64,000 nt of DNA from Aeromicrobium sp. 9AM (GCF_902506105.1 NZ_LR733303.1:248001-312000), one strand, 5' to 3'. Shown: positions 1-8,427, counted from the stretch's first letter. Program-made: numbers and translations. Notes: a model not told the origin generated them from the sequence alone.

Positions 1-160
1 ACGTACGAGGGGGAGGGTGCAGGCATGTTCGGTGCGACCATGGTTGTTTGTTCCTCAGCAGCGAATGAGTGGTGGCAGCACTGCACCCCCCGGAAATGCA
101 GCGCTGACTGTTGGTCCCATTCGGGACGCCGAGATTACCGTCGCCTTTCACACAGAAAGT

Positions 161-180
161 CCACCCGCATTGTCGGGTGG
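161..180 (-). terminator. Hairpin terminator after the DUF2188 gene
   Basis: Seven-base arms CCACCCG and CGGGTGG enclose a 6-nt loop. On the minus strand the stem is followed by a T-rich ACTTTCT. It lies 12 nt past the stop of the leftward DUF2188 gene, so it is its likely intrinsic terminator. The 160 bases left of it hold no gene I can support. Confidence 0.5.
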
Positions 181-191
181 GCGTCTGTGCG

Positions 192-413
192 TCAGCCGGC
201 GGGAGGGTACGGGTCGTCCTCGTACGTTCGCTCGTCTTCGATAGTTCCATCAGTGCGATGGATGAGCAGCTGGCTCGGGGTGTTGGCCTTGGCGACGCGC
301 ACACCCGCGTCGATCGCCGGATCCTTGGTTTCGTGGGACGACAGGGTCTCTCCGGCATGTGTTACTTGCCAGGTTTGCACCTTGTGCACGACGTCGTAGC
401 GCTTTCTTGCCAT
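192..413 (-). CDS. DUF2188 domain small protein
   Basis: A 73-aa protein of the DUF2188 type. The family is about 65-75 aa, binds no known ligand and has no assigned function. Features seen are an N-terminal VVHKVQTWQV strand, a central alternating segment, and the family's charged end (HRTDGTIEDERTYEDDPYPP). The start at 413 is chosen because GGAGG lies 5 nt before the ATG. An upstream in-frame ATG at 473 would add 20 residues and lacks such a site. It stands alone, with a hairpin just past its stop. Such proteins are common in accessory regions. Confidence 0.75.
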   Translation of the reverse strand: MARKRYDVVHKVQTWQVTHAGETLSSHETKDPAIDAGVRVAKANTPSQLLIHRTDGTIEDERTYEDDPYPPAG

Positions 414-606
414 GTTTCCTCCAGGGGTGGTGACTGGCGCCAGGTTTCTGCCGCCCTCATACCTACAAGTCACGACACGGCGGGTCGCATTACATGACAG
501 GTGTGTTCATTCCTGGCGGCGTCGCGAGTTTTGTCATCCAAAGGTGGGGTGCGGGGGCCGGCATCCGGCCGCGCGGACGCTTTCCAGGTGCGCGGGACTG
601 GTCGAG

Positions 607-1725
607 TCACTCGGTCGCGTGTGGTCCGCGAGCTGGAGTGAACCTTGAGTCCAACAGTGCTGTGAAGGAGTAGATAGCGGGCGCTTTGATGTTCAGTTCG
701 GGGTCATTCTTGATGAGGATGTCTTCGGACCCGAAAAGCTCACCGGTCTTGCTGCTGATGATGAGGACTTTGCGGAATTGTGGCGAGTCCTGGGGAAGGA
801 GGGAGATGCCAACGCCGTTGCGTCCAGCTCGGTCTTTGACCGTGCCCAGGGACCGTAACGTTCGTTCGCTCGCTAAGACCTCCCACAACTTGGCCGCGAC
901 CTTCGGTGGCACGACGTACTGGGTGTAGAGGCCCCAGACCTGTTGAAACAGGCATGAAGCACGAGCCGCGCTGGGGGTCCGTACTTCGCATTCGCCGGCG
1001 TCCATCAGTGACTTGCGGACTTGCGACACTGGACCGTCGAGGTCTCGAACGAACGATGCTTTCAACCCGCTGGGCGGGTAGGTCTCGTTCATGAGGTTCT
1101 GGACGGTCTTCGGGGGTTGGGTGTTCAGGCCGCGACCGTCGGGTGACAAGGGTGTTCCTGACTGTTCCTGGACGCGAACCGACCCGTCGGGCCTGAACCA
1201 GGACTGGCGCCGTTTGGGAATGAGTTGCGCCGCTTGGGTTGCTTCGAGGCTGGCAAACCAGTTGTCGCTCAGGATGTACTGGGTGTCGCCGGTTCCAAGC
1301 TGACGGGTGTTGGCTTGGGCGGCCTTCGCCAAAGACAGCAGATCGTTCTGCGCGGGTTTGCCGGGCGCGAACGCGATGTTGCTGGCGTTCGCGAACTCAT
1401 AGTCCAGAACCGGAGGGCTGGCGGCTGTTGCCGCGTGTTCCTGCCAGGGCGCAACAGAGACTGTGATGACGCCGGCTACTGCCGCCGCTGCCGCGGCCAT
1501 CCGAATGATGAGCTTGCGGCGCGGCCGGTGGGCCGCAAGCTCATCAGGTTTGTCGTGTGGGGTGGACGAACGTGACTTGACCCGGGCGAGCATGTCTTCG
1601 GCACTGGTTGGTTCTATCCCGACGGCCTCGTGTGTCACCTCGCCGGGCATGCCGAGCGCTTCGGCTTCGGCCCGGAGCAGGTCCAGCTCATCCGCGCCCG
1701 GGTTGCGGGCGTCTTCGCGCGTCAT
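607..1725 (-). CDS. CU044_5270 family membrane-anchored protein
   Basis: A 372-aa protein. Residues 1-60 are hydrophilic and acidic (cytoplasmic). One Ala/Val-rich membrane segment follows (RMAAAAAAVAGVITVSV). The remaining ~270 residues are extracytoplasmic, with a Trp-containing region and conserved YPPSGLKASF. This matches the CU044_5270 family, found in actinobacteria beside ECF sigma genes, where such proteins may act as the membrane partner (anti-sigma-like). That role is inference. The ATG at 1725 overlaps the sigma stop by 4 nt (ATGA), so the two are translationally coupled. The same frame is open upstream to 2277, but that stretch is antisense-like reading of the sigma gene and is not included. 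Confidence 0.8.
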   Translation of the reverse strand: MTREDARNPGADELDLLRAEAEALGMPGEVTHEAVGIEPTSAEDMLARVKSRSSTPHDKPDELAAHRPRRKLIIRMAAAAAAVAGVITVSVAPWQEHAATAASPPVLDYEFANASNIAFAPGKPAQNDLLSLAKAAQANTRQLGTGDTQYILSDNWFASLEATQAAQLIPKRRQSWFRPDGSVRVQEQSGTPLSPDGRGLNTQPPKTVQNLMNETYPPSGLKASFVRDLDGPVSQVRKSLMDAGECEVRTPSAARASCLFQQVWGLYTQYVVPPKVAAKLWEVLASERTLRSLGTVKDRAGRNGVGISLLPQDSPQFRKVLIISSKTGELFGSEDILIKNDPELNIKAPAIYSFTALLDSRFTPARGPHATE

Positions 1726-2252
1726 GAGGCCCCCTTTCCGATGCTCGGCTCTGACTCGTCCGCGAGTGCTTGCAAGGTTTTGATGCGTGCGCGTAGTCGG
1801 GACACGCGGGTTGTGAATGTGCCTACAGAGATGGAGAGCATCGCAGACGCTTGTTCGCGGGACACCCCTTTCATGAATGCCACATCGAACAGGTCCCGCT
1901 CCAGAGCACTCAGTTGTTGGTAGATCCAGTGACCAACCGCGGACTCGACCACAGAGTCCGAAACGTCTGCAGTGACGGCGGGGCGAGGACGGAAGTCGTG
2001 CGCGAAGCGGCTGTCGTGATGTTTGCGGTGGAACCTGTCTGACTCCTGCAAGATCTTGTACCGACAGATCGTGAACACCCAACCGACCCGCCCGTCCGGG
2101 TCGGTTGGGCATTCGTCGCGTTTGTCCCAGACGGTTTCGAAGGTCAGCGCGACGGCGTCGTCGGCGGCTTGGGGCGAGAGCCGGCGTGCAGCAAATGAGA
2201 AGAGTCGGCCACTCATCTGGCGATACAGAGCGGTGAACTCCTCTTCCTCCAC
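1722..2252 (-). CDS. ECF-type RNA polymerase sigma factor
   Basis: A 176-aa sigma-70 family factor of the extracytoplasmic-function class. Region 2 spans about residues 5-75 (FTALYRQMSGRLFSFAARR, then DDAVALTFETVWDKRDE). Region 4 spans about 110-165, with an HTH reading GVSREQASAMLSISVGTFTTRVSRLR. It would direct RNA polymerase to a small regulon in response to an envelope signal. It overlaps the next gene by ATGA, giving a two-gene operon with the CU044_5270 protein. No autoregulatory promoter could be identified with confidence upstream. Confidence 0.9.
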   Translation of the reverse strand: MEEEEFTALYRQMSGRLFSFAARRLSPQAADDAVALTFETVWDKRDECPTDPDGRVGWVFTICRYKILQESDRFHRKHHDSRFAHDFRPRPAVTADVSDSVVESAVGHWIYQQLSALERDLFDVAFMKGVSREQASAMLSISVGTFTTRVSRLRARIKTLQALADESEPSIGKGAS

Positions 2253-2283
2253 CCGTTGATCTTACCGGCGAGCACATGCTGGA

Positions 2284-2649
2284 CTAGCAGTTCGTGATCG
2301 TTGCGAGGTAGACGGCTTTGGCGTTGTCCTGCCAGCCCGACAGGCTGCTTGCGCGGTCGCCCGGGTCCAGGCACACGTAGCTGCCGGACCCGTCAGTTGT
2401 CGAGTGCAGCCAAGTGCGCTTGGACCGATGGTTGTAGTACGACTCGACCGTTGAGAGACCGATGGCCTTGTAGGACCCTGTCGCGTTGATCTTCTTGATC
2501 GTGCCGCTGTAGTTCGGTTGACTCCACAGGCACATGTAGCCGCTCGGACAGTCCCCGATGGCTGCGTCGGCTGGACCGGCTGACAGGAGATTGGCCGCAG
2601 CCACTGCGGTGAGGATGGTTGCTGACGTGAGGATTCTTGGTGTCTTCAT
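2284..2649 (-). CDS. Secreted peptidase-inhibitor family I36-like protein
   Basis: A 121-aa exported protein. It has an N-terminal signal peptide of about 29 residues ending in SAGPADA. A compact domain with four cysteines follows (CPSGYMCLWSQPNYSGTIK early, VCLDPG and TNC late). The pattern of Cys, CLW and YSG is that of the actinobacterial I36 inhibitor / beta-gamma-crystallin-like family, first known from a Streptomyces metalloprotease inhibitor. Inhibitor activity here is inferred from family only. It ends just before the sigma operon (same strand) but has its own signals; a run of ~200 bases upstream holds no gene. Confidence 0.75.
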   Translation of the reverse strand: MKTPRILTSATILTAVAAANLLSAGPADAAIGDCPSGYMCLWSQPNYSGTIKKINATGSYKAIGLSTVESYYNHRSKRTWLHSTTDGSGSYVCLDPGDRASSLSGWQDNAKAVYLATITNC

Positions 2650-2859
2650 GACACCAGATCCCGCTCAAATGGCAGTGATTACCGGCGTCTCATCCGTGTA
2701 AGAACATGCTCGGAAGGTGGAAATCTGGAGCAGTGCCTGAAGCAGAGTGCGACCGGAACACTGAGCCGTAGCCCGCTGACGATGGCATGTAATCGCTGAC
2801 GCTCTGGGTGGACTAGCAGGGTGAGGCAGAACAGAAATACGTGACCGTGGTGTGCCGCC

Positions 2860-3096
2860 TTACCCAAGCGAGACGATTAGACCGAGGAGCGCGAGCATGA
2901 TGGTTGCGTTGATCATCCCGAGGACGGTGAGCGTCGCCATGCGCGTGCCTCGGGTCAATTTCCGCTGGCGAAGCCGGACGTCGACAGACCAGAGAAGTTC
3001 GGCGCCGAGATGAGCGCTCGCGACGAGAACCGCAGCCGTAGCCAACGCCCCAACTACGGGCGGAAGTGTGAGGTTTTCGACGATGTGAAGGTGCAT
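2860..3096 (-). CDS. Small two-helix membrane protein
   Basis: A 78-aa protein with two hydrophobic helices (about residues 10-32 and 55-76) separated by a basic loop (VRLRQRKLTRGTR). The ATG at 3096 has AGGAC about 10 nt upstream. Longer in-frame starts exist but would run antisense through the neighbouring gene. It is divergent from the membrane gene at 3118. No family recognised; function unknown. Confidence 0.5.
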   Translation of the reverse strand: MHLHIVENLTLPPVVGALATAAVLVASAHLGAELLWSVDVRLRQRKLTRGTRMATLTVLGMINATIMLALLGLIVSLG

Positions 3097-3117
3097 GGTG
3101 GTGACAGTCCTGCAGGT

Positions 3118-3621
3118 GTGGGAAGCGGCAACGATTCGCGCTCGGATGTGACTGGCGCCTGTGGTGGGACAGACTCTGGCTGGTGGACACGTACACCGCC
3201 ATGGCCCGATAGATGGTTGGTCCCGCTCCACTACGCGAGTTTGAGCAGCGGCGCAGTGATGGGCTATATGGCGGGGCCGCCGAGTAGTTGGGCCTCGAAC
3301 ATGGAAGGGGCAGGGTGGGGGCCGTCGGCGCTGTTGGTCATCGCCGTTTGGGTCGCTTTGGACAGGTGGAAAGACCACTTGGTGGGCGCGGGCAGCGACT
3401 GGTTCAAGTTCGTTGCCGAACTGGCAGGTTTGTCATTACCGATGGTGGTGGTTGGGGCGGCGATGTCGATCTCAGTACGGAGGGCGGTTGAGAGCGGCGA
3501 TGGCAGGTTTGTTGCTGGTGCGGTTGCCCTTGGGTGTTCAGCTTTGATCGGCATCTTCGCTTGGTCGTTCGTTGCTCAGCGTCGTGGCCGGCGCCGTGCG
3601 TCTGAAGAATCTGCTACTTGA
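3118..3621 (+). CDS. Hypothetical membrane protein
   Basis: About 167 aa if translation begins at the GTG at 3118; other GTG codons (3145) are possible and no strong ribosome site decides. Residues from about 35 on contain four hydrophobic segments. Among them are a Trp-rich loop (MGYMAGPPSSWASNMEGAGW) and LSLPMVVVGAAMSISV. A basic tail follows (RRGRRRASEE). Its end overlaps the end of the convergent fibronectin-III gene by 8 nt. I do not recognise a family. Confidence 0.5.
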   Translation: MGSGNDSRSDVTGACGGTDSGWWTRTPPWPDRWLVPLHYASLSSGAVMGYMAGPPSSWASNMEGAGWGPSALLVIAVWVALDRWKDHLVGAGSDWFKFVAELAGLSLPMVVVGAAMSISVRRAVESGDGRFVAGAVALGCSALIGIFAWSFVAQRRGRRRASEESAT

Positions 3622-5575
3622 CCGTGACGGTCGAGCTGGTTGTGGAGTACGAGCCTGTGCCAACGGAGTTGACCGCGCGCACCCTGAACTTGACCTTTTT
3701 GCCCTTCTTGAGCGACTTCCAGGTGTACGTCCTGGCAGATGCGCTGATCTTTCGGACGGAGCCGGTACTGGACCAGATTTCGTAGCGTTTGATGGGCGAG
3801 TAGTTGGTGGCCGGTGCGCGCCACGAAATTGTCACTTTGCCTTTACCGGCGGTGACGCGGGGTTTCGCCACGGCGCCGGGTTTCGTCGCGGCCAGGACGC
3901 TGACCGTTGCTGATGGCGCGCTTTGGCCGGCGTCACTTCGCGCAACCACGACGAACTGGTACCGCTTTCCCGGGGTCAGCCCGGTGACCTGTGCGGTTGT
4001 GGAGCTGGCCAACTGCTCAGTCCCGGTGGTGATGTTCTTGACCACGTAGCTGGTGACGTCGAACGCTGATGAGTTCGCTGGCTGCACCCACGACAGGTTC
4101 GCTCTCCGGTCACCGACGACAGCCTTGGCGATTGGTGCGCTGGGTGGCACATCGACCGCGAGGGGTTTCGACCAGCCGGTTGAGCTGTCGCCAATGTTTG
4201 TCACCGCGATGACGCCGAACTCGTACCGGCCCCCGAGCGGGACGGGGACGGTGACCGAGTCCTGGTCTGCTCCGACGGTGGCAAGGTGCTGGTTTCCCGC
4301 GAAGACCTTGTACTCGGTGACCGTGACGCCGTTGACGTGTGAGGGTATCCAGTTGACGTTCACGTCCCCGTCGCCCAAGTGCTCCGCGGTGACCGCACCA
4401 GGTACGAGGGTTGCGTTGGTCGTGTTGACGTCGCGAATGATGACGTCGCTGGCGCCGACTGCGTTGATGGCTCTGACGGTGACGGTGTACGGGAACTGGT
4501 CACGGAGCCCCGTGAATGTGTACGTCGTTGCGCCCGGTCCCACCTCTGCTGTGCGGATGGTGTCGTTGAGGGGTTCTCTGAGGGTCAGTGAGTAGCCGAG
4601 GACCGGGGAGCCGCCGTCTGTCGCGGGCGGTGACCAGAGAGCGGAGATGGACCGGGTCGTTCCGATGGCTATGACGCCCCATGGTGCGTTCGGCCGTAGT
4701 GCTGGGGTGCCTGCTGGGATGTCGTCGAGGACGGGTTCGACCGGCACGATGGTGGTGCGTCCGATTTGGTTGCGGGAGTCGTTGATTTCGTCCAAGATCT
4801 CTGCCGAGTTTGTGGTGAACCAGTAGTTCCCGGTTGCGTCCACTGGGCTGGTCCCGGCCGAGTCGATGACTTTGCCCAACGTCCGCTCGAACGTGTTGCC
4901 GTGAACTTGGACGCGGTTGCCCAAAGTGTCGGTGCTCTTGATGAGGACCGCTGAGGCTGACGTGCGGCCACGGAATCGGTTGCCGTCAATGATGGCTGCG
5001 CTGCTGGGTGTGCTGGTGGATGTGTAGGTGAAGGTGAATCCGCCGAACTGGTCGAATGCGTTGTTCTTGGCAGTGAACGCTTTCGGCTGCCGGACGCTTG
5101 AGCTGCTGGAGATGTCTTGGATGTTGGAGTTCTGCAGGGAGTAGGTGGCGTTGGCGCTGGGGGAGTAGAACAGCGAACCGAAGCCAGTGATCTTTGCGTG
5201 GTTGACGTCGATGCGTGCGGCCGCGGACGCGACCCGTGCGAAGTAGCCGGCGCTGCCCCGAAGTTCGACGGGCGCCTCTCTGGACCCTCCAACGTCCAGA
5301 GTTCCGGCGACCAGGAAGCCGTCAGTGGCCCAGGGGGAGATGACCACGGTTCCGGGCTCGAGAGTGAGGGCGACGCCAGCATCCACTTGGACTGTTGTTT
5401 CCAAACGGTAGGGGCTACCGGCAGCAGTCCATGTGGTGTCCGTGGAGATTTTGCCGTTGCTAATGATGGTGCCGGTGTCGGGCTCAGCGGCGGAGGCTTG
5501 TTCTGCCATCACGGGTGCTGCGGCCAATGTTGCGAGTGCTGCGAGCAGGGCAATGCCCCTGCGCAAGATGTTCAC
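3614..5575 (-). CDS. Secreted beta-helix / fibronectin type III repeat protein
   Basis: A 653-aa exported protein. The GTG start at 5575 is chosen because it opens a clear signal peptide (VNILRRGIALLAALATLAAAP, cleavage after ASA) and follows a GGGGAC ribosome site. Residues ~35-290 resemble a right-handed parallel beta-helix (GVALTLEPGTVVISPWATDG, then SNIQ/NAF/NRF/NTF rungs). About four fibronectin III domains fill 290-653, with repeated Y.v.vrA.N..G endings such as YTVTVRAINAVGAS and VKFRVRAVNSVGTG. No catalytic residues are evident. Extracellular binding of a polymer or surface is the likely role (inference). Confidence 0.8.
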   Translation of the reverse strand: MNILRRGIALLAALATLAAAPVMAEQASAAEPDTGTIISNGKISTDTTWTAAGSPYRLETTVQVDAGVALTLEPGTVVISPWATDGFLVAGTLDVGGSREAPVELRGSAGYFARVASAAARIDVNHAKITGFGSLFYSPSANATYSLQNSNIQDISSSSSVRQPKAFTAKNNAFDQFGGFTFTYTSTSTPSSAAIIDGNRFRGRTSASAVLIKSTDTLGNRVQVHGNTFERTLGKVIDSAGTSPVDATGNYWFTTNSAEILDEINDSRNQIGRTTIVPVEPVLDDIPAGTPALRPNAPWGVIAIGTTRSISALWSPPATDGGSPVLGYSLTLREPLNDTIRTAEVGPGATTYTFTGLRDQFPYTVTVRAINAVGASDVIIRDVNTTNATLVPGAVTAEHLGDGDVNVNWIPSHVNGVTVTEYKVFAGNQHLATVGADQDSVTVPVPLGGRYEFGVIAVTNIGDSSTGWSKPLAVDVPPSAPIAKAVVGDRRANLSWVQPANSSAFDVTSYVVKNITTGTEQLASSTTAQVTGLTPGKRYQFVVVARSDAGQSAPSATVSVLAATKPGAVAKPRVTAGKGKVTISWRAPATNYSPIKRYEIWSSTGSVRKISASARTYTWKSLKKGKKVKFRVRAVNSVGTGSYSTTSSTVTVK

Positions 5576-5778
5576 TGTGCTTCCGTCCCCTGGGTGTCGC
5601 GCGATTGCGCTCCTAAGGGTAGGCAGTTCCTTCGCGGGGCGTGTGCGAAATGGACCACTCGCAAACGCCATGCTCGAGCGGGTAGAACGTGGCAGAGGTC
5701 CGAGTAATCGAGTGCCGGTCAACATCACCAACGCAGCGGTCCTAATTCGGATGCGCACAGCGGTGCGCGCCTGTTGGA

Positions 5779-5794
5779 GTGTAGACCTCTACAC
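5779..5794. promoter_or_regulatory. Palindrome GTGTAGACCTCTACAC (repeat family copy 1)
   Basis: Perfect 7-bp arms GTGTAGA/TCTACAC around CC, placed 16 nt before the ATG of the small HTH gene at 5811. The same 16-bp pattern recurs upstream of three more small genes (8066, 8472, 8972) and at 38998. It is probably an operator bound by a dimeric regulator (inference). Confidence 0.65.
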
Positions 5795-5810
5795 GCAGTG
5801 TGGTGGTGAG

Positions 5811-6116
5811 ATGCCTTCTCGTCGTCACAATCGCGCAGGTGCGAGGGACGGCATCATCTCCGCGGAGCTACAAGCCGCGTTGCTGAGGGAATGTCACCAG
5901 CTCGGCTCCATCGTGGAAGCGGTGGAAAGAGTTCAGGCCCTCAACGACTTCTTCGCTCAGCTCGATTTCGAGCTGGAACAGTTCGCAGACGTGCGCCTGG
6001 ATGCGGTCGCAGAACTGCGTGGGCGAGGGTGGTCCTATGACCGCATTGCGAGTGAGACGAAACTGAGCAAGTCTCGAGTCGCGCAGCTCTCAAGGGCGGC
6101 TCGTCGAGCGCCTTAA
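5811..6116 (+). CDS. Small sigma-region-4-like HTH regulator
   Basis: A 101-aa protein. The first ~65 residues are helical and acidic (EAVERVQALNDFFAQLDFELEQ). The C-terminus is a helix-turn-helix, GWSYDRIASETKLSKSRVAQL, resembling sigma region 4 / short antitoxin-type HTHs. Start at the ATG at 5811, with GTGGTGAG just before it. Its HTH is nearly the same as that of the gene at 8113, and both are preceded by the same palindrome, which suggests a paralogous regulator family. No sigma region 2 is present, so it is not a full sigma factor. Partner genes are unknown. Confidence 0.7.
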   Translation: MPSRRHNRAGARDGIISAELQAALLRECHQLGSIVEAVERVQALNDFFAQLDFELEQFADVRLDAVAELRGRGWSYDRIASETKLSKSRVAQLSRAARRAP

Positions 6117-6165
6117 CGTCGATCCTGTCTCCGCGCGGACGGCGGCCGGTCGGAAGGTCATTGTT

Positions 6166-6181
6166 GCCCCGCCAGCGGGGC
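6166..6181. terminator. Hairpin between convergent genes
   Basis: GCCCCG-CCAG-CGGGGC is a perfect 6-bp stem with a tetraloop. It sits between the end of the rightward HTH gene (6116) and the end of the leftward lipoprotein gene (6200). A bidirectional terminator is likely, though no clear T-run follows. Confidence 0.4.
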
Positions 6182-6199
6182 TGAGCCCCTGTTGTTGGT

Positions 6200-6754
6200 T
6201 CAGCCGTCGCACGGCTTCGCGGACGTACGGTAAGACGTCGTGCCCTGCCAGACGTACCGGTGACCGTCGTCGTCGGTGTACCGCACCCGCAGTGGGCCGG
6301 CGGTGGCACCGGCCTTGGTCTTGACACCGGCGATGAACGACACCGTCCGGGTGTGCCCGCCGGGCACGGTTGCGTCGTTGCCCTTGGGTGCCTTGTCGAA
6401 TGCTGATTGCACGTCGGCCTCGGCCGCGTCCAGCTTGGGTGGCCACCCGTTGCGGGCACCGACCAGGGTCTGGTCGGACGAGTCGGGAATGAGCATGACC
6501 TTGGTGCCCAGCAACTTCATGCCCTTGGTGTCGGTCAACCGGATGCTGGTGATCGTCAGCTTGCGGTCCGACGTGTTCTTGGTGACCTCGACCCCCAGCG
6601 TCAAGAGCCCGTCAGCGGGTTGTTGAAGGCACACCACGGCCTTGTCCGGGTACGTCTCCAGCGGTCCGTCCGTCTTGGGCTTGTCGTCGGACCCGCCGCA
6701 CGCGGTCAGGCCGACCAGGAGCGCGACTGCTGCCAGGGGCCGGTGCCAGGTCAC
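6200..6754 (-). CDS. Secreted lipoprotein
   Basis: A 184-aa predicted lipoprotein. The signal is WHRPLAAVALLVGL followed by lipobox LTAC (Cys ~17), then GGSDDKPK linker and a single beta-rich domain with CLQQPA and a final C near the end. The GTG start at 6754 overlaps the stop of the preceding gene (GTGA), so it is coupled to the 395-aa secreted protein. The pair is probably made together and acts outside the membrane. No family recognised. Confidence 0.75.
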   Translation of the reverse strand: MTWHRPLAAVALLVGLTACGGSDDKPKTDGPLETYPDKAVVCLQQPADGLLTLGVEVTKNTSDRKLTITSIRLTDTKGMKLLGTKVMLIPDSSDQTLVGARNGWPPKLDAAEADVQSAFDKAPKGNDATVPGGHTRTVSFIAGVKTKAGATAGPLRVRYTDDDGHRYVWQGTTSYRTSAKPCDG

Positions 6755-7938
6755 TTCGGTTTCGCGATCAGCACCTGGGGAGACCCCGTCGGGTAGGCAC
6801 TGCGCCCGCATAGCTTCCCGTCCTTCGTGAATGTGACGGACTGGCTGACCTTGGAGCTGTAACCGGACTGGGCGCTGAGCTCGACCACGGTCATGCCAGA
6901 GTTCGACACGCCTCCGCTGAACTTGTACGCCTTCGAGCTGGTCTTGGACAGCCCGGACCCCTTCTCGTACGGGGTGCACTTCTTGGCCGAGGGAAGGGTC
7001 CGGTTCAGGGTGCTGGTGCCCCCGCGCCAGCCGACGGGCTCAATTTTGAACACGTCCGAGCACGTCCACCCGGCAGTGCAGGTCACGTACTGGCGCTTCT
7101 GGTAGTGGAACAAGGTCCGGTACTTCACGCTCTTCTTGCCGGTGCGGGTGCCGAAGTTGATGGTCGAGGACGACGACCGGCTCCGGGTCCCGGATGCCTT
7201 GAACGTGCCCTTTTTGCCGGTCGACGAGACCGCGACACCCAGGCTGGACGATGCGGACTTGGTGTAGGAGAACTTCGCTTTCACGTACGCGGTGGTGGAC
7301 GCCCACTGGCCGACGTACGCCCACCGGGACCCGTAGTCCTTGACGACGCTGATGGACGTGGACATCTGGGTGACGTCACGCCCGTCTGCGTTGCTCGAGG
7401 CGGACTTCTGCACCGTTTGCGCGCTCGAGCTGCCCAGGTTGAACGACACGGTCGCGGGGGAGCCGGTCACCGCACCGTCGGCTGCGGCAGCGCGGGCAGC
7501 GTCGGCCGAGTACGACTTGGCGGCGTCCACGGCAACGAGGCGGGCTGGGCCGGCGGACGTGTCGAGCTGGCGTTGGAAGTCGGTCGTCTGGACGCGGGAG
7601 CCGTCTTGCGCGACGGCGGTGAACGTGACGATGCCGGCCGGGTCGGCCAGCGTGGCGGTGTCGAAGGAGGCCGGCACCGCGATTGTGTATCGACCGTTGT
7701 TGTCGGCGGTCGCGGATCCGACCAGGGGCATGGTGGCGGTCGCGCCTTGCTTGAGGTTGTTGCTCGCTTGGGCTTCGGCGAACACGGCAACCTTGGCTCC
7801 GGCGGCTGGGGACCCAGCCGCGCCAACGACAGTGCCGCTGACCAGCGCTTCGGTCGGTGTCGCTGCTCCGGCCGCGACGGTGTTGGCGCCTATCAGCAAG
7901 GTGCTGAGCAGCAGGGTGGACGGTACGACTCGCTTCAT
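6751..7938 (-). CDS. Secreted protein with N-terminal carboxypeptidase-regulatory-like domain
   Basis: A 395-aa exported protein. A signal peptide covers residues 1-~26 (VPSTLLLSTLLIGANTVAAG). Residues ~30-110 read as a CarboxypepD_reg/Big-like beta-sandwich (VSGTVVGAAGSPAAGAKVAV ... NNGRYTIAVP). The remainder is Ser/Thr/Lys-rich beta structure with paired cysteines (YVTCTAGWTCSDVF). GGGGGAAC lies 6 nt before the ATG at 7938. The downstream lipoprotein overlaps by 4 nt. Function unknown; an extracellular structural or adhesive role is inference. Confidence 0.7.
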   Translation of the reverse strand: MKRVVPSTLLLSTLLIGANTVAAGAATPTEALVSGTVVGAAGSPAAGAKVAVFAEAQASNNLKQGATATMPLVGSATADNNGRYTIAVPASFDTATLADPAGIVTFTAVAQDGSRVQTTDFQRQLDTSAGPARLVAVDAAKSYSADAARAAAADGAVTGSPATVSFNLGSSSAQTVQKSASSNADGRDVTQMSTSISVVKDYGSRWAYVGQWASTTAYVKAKFSYTKSASSSLGVAVSSTGKKGTFKASGTRSRSSSSTINFGTRTGKKSVKYRTLFHYQKRQYVTCTAGWTCSDVFKIEPVGWRGGTSTLNRTLPSAKKCTPYEKGSGLSKTSSKAYKFSGGVSNSGMTVVELSAQSGYSSKVSQSVTFTKDGKLCGRSAYPTGSPQVLIAKPK

Positions 7939-8065
7939 CACTGTTCCCCCGAATGTGATGTGAAATGACTTTTGCAACGGGTTGTCAGAATTGCACATCG
8001 GCCCCGCTTTTGTCAGTAGGCAAGATTGAGGCATTTGGCCAAATATTCGGGAGCACTCCGCGGGT

Positions 8066-8083
8066 GGGTAGACCTCTGTACAC
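8066..8083. promoter_or_regulatory. Palindrome family copy 2 (with 1-base insertion)
   Basis: GGGTAGACCTCTGTACAC matches the copy at 5779 apart from one inserted G and a changed left edge. It lies about 30 nt before the start of the HTH gene at 8113, in the divergent intergenic region with the secreted protein gene. Confidence 0.5.
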
Positions 8084-8093
8084 GCCTCGACGA

Positions 8094-8111
8094 TGTCTGA
8101 TAGAAACGACA
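8094..8111. promoter_or_regulatory. TGTC-N9-CGACA element abutting a start codon
   Basis: TGTCTGATAGAAACGACA ends one base before the GTG start at 8113. Read on the other strand it is TGTCGTTTCTATCAGACA, differing by one base from the element at 34981. A third relative (TGTCGTATTAAAACGACA) ends one base before the ATG at 45738. GATAGAAA could serve as a -10 for a leaderless transcript. Confidence 0.5.
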
Positions 8112-8112
8112 C

Positions 8113-8427
8113 GTGCAGAAGATGCGGGCAGAAGCGAAAGCCGCGAAACTGGAGCTCACTCCGGCATGGGTCGGCGCCCTGACGAGTCTTGCCGACCGCG
8201 TACAGCGGGAGTCGGACCCCGCCGTTGCCATCCGCTCGGTCAACCGCACCTTGCGAATGATGCCCTGTGTTCTCCAGCGCCTGGCCGCCATTCGCATACT
8301 GGCGGTGGGAAGGCTGCGAGTCAACGGGCTCAGCTATGGCGACATTGCAACCGCCACAGGTCTGAGTAAGAGTCGCGTCGCTCAATTGTCGGCCGCTGCC
8401 ACTCGCGCCTCACATGCGAACGGGTGA
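8113..8427 (+). CDS. Small sigma-region-4-like HTH regulator (paralog of 5811 gene)
   Basis: A 104-aa protein whose C-terminus (LSYGDIATATGLSKSRVAQLS) closely matches that of the 101-aa gene at 5811. The N-terminal ~65 residues are helical but differ in sequence. The GTG at 8113 directly follows the TGTC/CGACA element, so the mRNA may be leaderless; an ATG at 8122 is the alternative. Both a GTAGACC palindrome and the TGTC/CGACA element lie upstream, so this promoter combines two repeat families. Likely an autoregulated DNA-binding protein (inference). Confidence 0.65.
   Translation: MQKMRAEAKAAKLELTPAWVGALTSLADRVQRESDPAVAIRSVNRTLRMMPCVLQRLAAIRILAVGRLRVNGLSYGDIATATGLSKSRVAQLSAAATRASHANG

Noticed and set aside
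1726..2277. Continuous open frame extending the CU044_5270 protein upstream
   Set aside because: It overlaps the clearly recognisable ECF sigma gene on the same strand in another frame; the ATGA overlap and family length set the start at 1725.
5779..5794. Palindrome as a DasR (dre) site
   Set aside because: The dre consensus is centred on TGGTCTAGACCA; here the centre is AGACCTCT and the arms differ.
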